In this document: one piece after another, positions 60,170 through 64,000 of the stretch
Numbering within the stretch: the stretch's first letter is position 1
Layout: each line of letters starts with the position of its first letter
Assembly (NCBI RefSeq): GCF_900104055.1
Contig: NZ_FNJQ01000005.1
Coordinates: 70,941-134,940 of the forward strand
DNA from: Pseudoselenomonas ruminantium
GTDB taxonomy: Bacteria > Bacillota > Negativicutes > Selenomonadales > Selenomonadaceae
Reading direction: 5' to 3'
DNA length: 64,000 nt
Program-made: the position numbers and the translations under genes
Notes under the pieces: model-generated
What the model saw: only the letters and a program-made list of their open reading frames with translations
Database searches by the model: none
Told to the model about the DNA's origin: nothing

Positions 60170-61422
60170 ATAATCTTCCTTTCTGTAGCATTAAAATTGG
60201 CATTACATTCATATTCAGACCAAAATACAACCAAAATAATAATCGATACGCAATTCACTGTATGGAATGTAAAAACACTCACCGATAGAAATAAAAACAA
60301 TATTGATATCCATGTTGGTCTTGTTGTTCTAATATAAGAAAAAGCTTTCTTTATGTAAGAAATAAAAAGGATTAAAAATGGAATACCAAAAAATGCTAAA
60401 TATTGAAAGAATGTATTAAATATACCGATTCCCTTACCTCCACCTCTTCCTAAAATGTCTTCAATTTCATCATATTTTAATATAAAAACAGGCATTACCC
60501 CTTGCAAAAAATCAAATACTTCTGTTATATGATTAATATACTCAGGAACAAACCTTCCAAATCCTGTACCCATAGGAAAATAATACATCAAAAAAACAGC
60601 CAACAAAGTAACAGACCCACGTGTAGCAAATGACGTTGCAGTTTCAAAATCAACAATAAACGCTTCAACTAAATACATATAAAAAACCATATAACTACAC
60701 ACAAAAAATATAATCAGCAAAAAAATTTTTTTGTAAATATCGACATGTTTTGTAATCACAACATATAACAATATCGCAATAAAAAAACTTATAAGAGTGC
60801 CTTTGGAGCCTCCATATAATAATACATATCCACCGAAAAGTATCATTATTATTTTTTTAATTTTATCTATTTCATAGTGTAGACAAAGCAACGTTAGTGT
60901 TGTCGTAGTAAAGCAAAACATTGAAGCTTCTGACGCAAATCCACAAAGCCTTGGATAATCTGCAGGAGCCAAAACATGAATTGGTGAATCAAAACCTAGT
61001 CTTAATATATCGCACAAAAACCATCCTAAAAAATTAACCCACCATGCCTTAGGAAGCATATTCCTTAGAATATTAACATTATCACGTATCATATAATATT
61101 CAGCAAAAAACAAAAAAACAGCCACTGCTCCTGAGAAACACCGATAAAAATATAACAAAAACTCACTGCTATCATAATATGATAAAATCATCAATAACGA
61201 ATATATAAAAGTAATCAAAGGAATACCACATAATAGAACTACACGTTTCTTGTTATAGCTTTTTTTATATGATACAACCAATATAATATACATAAGCAAA
61301 ACAACATTAGAAACACTTTGCCCTAAATACCCGATCCCCATGTTTTGAAAAACAGTGTCTTGAAAAGGTAGCAGTACAATAAACATGGATATTAAGATAT
61401 GCAATATTATATTTTTATGCAT
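60166..61422 (-). CDS. wzy: Wzy-type O-antigen polymerase
   Basis: A roughly 418-residue protein with 10-12 hydrophobic segments and a larger loop (residues ~290-350) holding FGRFVPEYINHITEVF and RGGGKGIGIFNTF. No strong sequence signature exists for the family; the call rests on topology, length and position between GT genes with wzx and wzz in the same cluster. ATG at 61422 with GGAG 8 bases upstream is chosen; an ATG four codons earlier lacks a site. Confidence 0.75.
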   Translation of the reverse strand: MHKNIILHILISMFIVLLPFQDTVFQNMGIGYLGQSVSNVVLLMYIILVVSYKKSYNKKRVVLLCGIPLITFIYSLLMILSYYDSSEFLLYFYRCFSGAVAVFLFFAEYYMIRDNVNILRNMLPKAWWVNFLGWFLCDILRLGFDSPIHVLAPADYPRLCGFASEASMFCFTTTTLTLLCLHYEIDKIKKIIMILFGGYVLLYGGSKGTLISFFIAILLYVVITKHVDIYKKIFLLIIFFVCSYMVFYMYLVEAFIVDFETATSFATRGSVTLLAVFLMYYFPMGTGFGRFVPEYINHITEVFDFLQGVMPVFILKYDEIEDILGRGGGKGIGIFNTFFQYLAFFGIPFLILFISYIKKAFSYIRTTRPTWISILFLFLSVSVFTFHTVNCVSIIILVVFWSEYECNANFNATERKIM

Positions 61423-61437
61423 AATAAACTCCATTCT

Positions 61438-62517
61438 TTATTTAATTTTCAGCAAAGTTTCTTTAACATATTTTTTAAATTCATTTTGTTCGCGCATAAC
61501 CTTTTCTAGCAGTGAATCAGCATTATGCTCAAATTCCTCCGCATTAAAACTCTGTAAATATTTATCCAGCTTATCTTTAAAATTGTCACGAATAACATCC
61601 ACCGAAAAACCTATTCTATATTTTTCAACCACATCTGCAAGATATGTATCAGATGAAACCATTATTGGTTTTTTAAAAATTATTGCATCGTATAATTTAT
61701 TTGGCAATGCAGTTTTTACCTCGTTTTTTTTATTTCCATACACAGCATTAATAATGTCAATACCGCGGTATATTACCGGTTTTTCATTATTACTAAATGC
61801 TCCTTTGAACGATACATTTTTTATTTTTTTCTCCTGGCAATATGTAAACAAATCACACTCAGGATAACGTCTCCCCATATATACAAAACTATATTTATCA
61901 TTGTTTTTTAGACAATCCAATAATGCTGTATTTTCCTCATAATACCTTATAGCTCCAACAAATCCGATTATAATTTTTTCTTTATTCAATATTGTTGAAT
62001 GTGCGAATCTATCGGCTTCATTACTTATATTATGATTATTAACAAACTTTTCACTATATCCAAGAAATTTTATAAACCCAGGTGAAGATATAGTTGTAAA
62101 CGCTGAATTAGCAATTAATTTCCTTACCAACCACTTATATATAAAATATTTTTCATAAGTATAATCCCTAATATCATATATAAAATTATTTTTATATTCG
62201 TTTAACAATAAATCAGCTAAAAGCACTCCCGGCATAGTATTTAATACAATTATCTTTTTATAACAATTATTCGTTATAATTTTTTTTAACACAGATCTAA
62301 AACAGTAAAAAGCAGGTATCTTTTTTAACTTATCGCCTCCCATGGTACATATTTTATGAAATATATATTCATTATCTTTAATTTCTAAACTGTTATCACT
62401 AAATCTATCCCAAAGAAATATGTCATAATCTACATCGCTTTCTTTCGCTATTTTTTCATACATCACAGCATAAGGTTCAATTTCACGATCGTGAAAAGCT
62501 ATAATTAGTATTTTCAT
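61438..62517 (-). CDS. GT4-family glycosyltransferase
   Basis: A 359-residue AT-rich GT-B protein. KILIIAFHDREIEPYAVMYEK begins the N-lobe (in part). The C-lobe has IIIGFVGAIRYYEENTALLD, YSFVYMGRRYPECDLF, VIYRGIDIINAVYGNKK and LPNKLYDAIIFKKPIMVSSD (donor-site region). It is the first transferase after the regulatory gap that follows wzz. Specificity unknown. Confidence 0.78.
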   Translation of the reverse strand: MKILIIAFHDREIEPYAVMYEKIAKESDVDYDIFLWDRFSDNSLEIKDNEYIFHKICTMGGDKLKKIPAFYCFRSVLKKIITNNCYKKIIVLNTMPGVLLADLLLNEYKNNFIYDIRDYTYEKYFIYKWLVRKLIANSAFTTISSPGFIKFLGYSEKFVNNHNISNEADRFAHSTILNKEKIIIGFVGAIRYYEENTALLDCLKNNDKYSFVYMGRRYPECDLFTYCQEKKIKNVSFKGAFSNNEKPVIYRGIDIINAVYGNKKNEVKTALPNKLYDAIIFKKPIMVSSDTYLADVVEKYRIGFSVDVIRDNFKDKLDKYLQSFNAEEFEHNADSLLEKVMREQNEFKKYVKETLLKIK

Positions 62518-62917
62518 ATCTATTCTGCCTTTCTACGAAAGGCACCAATCATGTTATAAATCGTACCTTTCACTATTATTACAATATAGTTATACTAAAA
62601 GTATATAGCTGGCATACCGCAAAACTCATGAAAGAAAGTACCGGGGCTACCAAACATATCCCCTTGACTATCTTGATGACAGCTTTTACTGGCCGCTATT
62701 TGAAACAATCTAAGTGAGCATGTTTCCTACACCAATGCAAGGTATTTTATATCCTTCCCAAACATCAAAATGGATAAGTTGCTGACCACCTCACAAACTT
62801 ATAAGTGATAATGATAATCTAATACCATCATAAACAGTTTTATTTGTTTATAGGGAGATTATTTATTACGCTCCAAAACAGTTTTTCACTAGAATTTCTT
62901 GTTTCAATCTTTCTCCA
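62518..62917. other. 400-base spacer between wzz and the first O-unit gene
   Basis: No convincing gene is visible. A GCCTTTC/GAAAGGC hairpin (62527-62543) and a 28-codon frame starting near 62628 on the plus strand were seen, neither supported by a known family. The position suggests leader or promoter sequence for the minus-strand glycosyltransferase operon. Confidence 0.4.
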
Positions 62918-64000
62918 TCATCTATATTTCAAAAATAAGTATCCTACAGACATAATGCCTCCAATGATAAACCCAATAAGCGTGATTAGTTTTATGCGTG
63001 GCCCCGATGGGTTATCCTCATCAGGTAGATTCGCCGCATCGATAATCTGAATATCCATGCTTTCCATGGCTTCTTTCAGTTTGTTATCTTCCGCCTGTTT
63101 GATCAGATTAGTATAAATCTGTTCCTTGATCCCTGTATCACGCTGAAGATTCAGATATTCCAACACATCCTTCGGAAAACCTTCGAGCTCCTTTTCTTTT
63201 TCCGCCTTACGAGCTTGGATTGCATCTTCGCTGGCTTTAGCTACTGCCATGCTTACCTGTGCATTGGCCTGCTCACCAATCAATGCCGCCTGGGTGGGAT
63301 TGATTGTGGTATACTTGGAGGCCACTACTGTATTGACTTCTTCCGCAAGTTTTTTCTGCAAAGCAGCAATTCTTTCTTTGGCAGAGATAATGCTGGGATG
63401 TTCTTCCGTATAACGTTCCCGCAGGCCAACCAATCCAACTTGTGCCTCGACAATCTGCTTGCGCAGGTTCATGACATTTTCATTGTCATTGATGTTATAA
63501 TTCTGACTGCTAGAACGAATGTCGCCTAACTTTGCATTTATAGCATCCAATTTCGCCTGATTGGATTTTTCCTGTACCTGCATGTTGCTGATGGCTTCAT
63601 CGAAGGCATTCATCTTGGCCACGATGGCTTTGGCCTGTTCATCAGGGCTGTATACTTTATGTTCCTGCTGATACTGCGCGAACTTGGTTCTGGCCTCTTC
63701 AGCATCTTTTTTGGCTTCTTCGATACGAGTTTCGAGGAATTTCACCAACAAGCTTTGGGTTTGCTGATTCATATCGGTCTGCAATGTTAGGAAGTTGTCA
63801 ACAACGCCCTGAGATATCTTCTGCGCCTCTTCCGGGGTTCTGCCTTTGGCCGTAACCGTTATAAGGTTTGTCTGTTTGGTATTTTTGATATCCAAATACT
63901 TTTTTGCAAAAGCTTCGGCTTCCGGTTTCTTTTTCTCATCTTCCCATTCCATATCATTGATGATAGGTTCCAGCACGCGGCGGGATTTCATCAATTCCAT
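62918..64000 (-). CDS. wzz: Wzz-type chain-length determinant / polysaccharide co-polymerase (5' end outside window)
   Basis: 360 residues are visible and the frame is open at the right edge, so the N-terminal membrane segment is missing; the Met at 64000 is probably internal. The visible part has ITVTAKGRTPEEAQKISQGVV (Wzz domain), long coiled coil (residues ~90-290), VLEYLNLQRDTGIKEQIYTNL (GNVR-like motif, in part) and a C-terminal membrane helix after GPRIKLITLIGFIIGG. It sets O-antigen or capsule chain length with Wzy. Confidence 0.88.
   Translation of the reverse strand: MELMKSRRVLEPIINDMEWEDEKKKPEAEAFAKKYLDIKNTKQTNLITVTAKGRTPEEAQKISQGVVDNFLTLQTDMNQQTQSLLVKFLETRIEEAKKDAEEARTKFAQYQQEHKVYSPDEQAKAIVAKMNAFDEAISNMQVQEKSNQAKLDAINAKLGDIRSSSQNYNINDNENVMNLRKQIVEAQVGLVGLRERYTEEHPSIISAKERIAALQKKLAEEVNTVVASKYTTINPTQAALIGEQANAQVSMAVAKASEDAIQARKAEKEKELEGFPKDVLEYLNLQRDTGIKEQIYTNLIKQAEDNKLKEAMESMDIQIIDAANLPDEDNPSGPRIKLITLIGFIIGGIMSVGYLFLKYR

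Overview
The window looks like a chromosomal segment of a Gram-negative-staining (diderm) Firmicute of the class Negativicutes, most likely a Selenomonas/Mitsuokella-type anaerobe. This is inferred from gene content: low-GC-Firmicute two-component, PTS and ribosome-binding features occur beside a full LPS inner-core apparatus (heptose synthesis, three GT9 heptosyltransferase-type genes, an LptD-like protein). No rRNA, tRNA or CRISPR was seen. Species assignment is inference only.

Region 1 (1-27.4 kb, nearly all minus strand) is an LPS core/outer-surface locus. In transcription order it runs: lptD-like, heptose-7-P kinase, hldC, waaC-like GT9, LtaS-like transferase, GT9, a second heptose-7-P kinase, a patch of genome-dispersed repeats, hldD, gmhB, another LtaS-like transferase, L-lactate permease and a terminator. 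A second run follows: GT4, WaaE-type GT2, VirK/DUF535, an AlbA_2/RecG-like protein with a tandem-repeat linker, GT9, GT4, a two-domain PIG-L deacetylase, a CgeB-type GT and an EptA-type transferase. Its distal end is decayed: a frameshifted GT remnant, an AAA ATPase with a one-base frameshift inside Walker A, and two tandem YrbL-type kinase-like genes. The split kinase/HldC/GmhB/HldD set would make ADP-L-glycero-D-manno-heptose, but gmhA is not in the window.

Region 2 (27.4-33 kb) concerns C4-dicarboxylates: aspartate ammonia-lyase, a DASS-family transporter and a divergent GlnK/GlnL-like two-component system (membrane kinase plus YcbB-domain regulator). A repeat copy extends the kinase C-terminus. 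A cluster of DnaA-box sequences lies in the convergent gap after it.

Region 3 (33-42.3 kb) holds two secreted proteins, an HD-domain hydrolase, ptsH-ptsI under a near-perfect sigma-54 promoter, four palindromic upstream sites, and an adjacent sigma-54 activator that itself carries an HPr-like domain. Then come a TolA-like coiled-coil/TPR membrane protein, a PRC-barrel protein, and a small RHH protein overlapping a resolvase-like protein that lacks the catalytic serine.

Region 4 (42.3-64 kb, minus strand, cut by the right edge) is an O-antigen/capsule locus: wzz (partial), GT4, wzy, GT2, glf, DUF4422 GT, GT4, a wbpA-B-D-E cassette for UDP-2,3-diacetamido-glucuronate, wzx, GT2, rfbF-rfbG (CDP-4-keto-6-deoxyglucose), an oppositely oriented HigBA-type toxin-antitoxin pair, two paralogous SDR genes (one with a C9 tract), an RmlC-like epimerase and a second, divergent UGM-type mutase. 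The last block suggests a CDP-6-deoxyhexose, possibly furanose, pathway. Base composition is mosaic: wzx, wzy and most GT genes are visibly AT-rich, while wbp and rfb genes are not.
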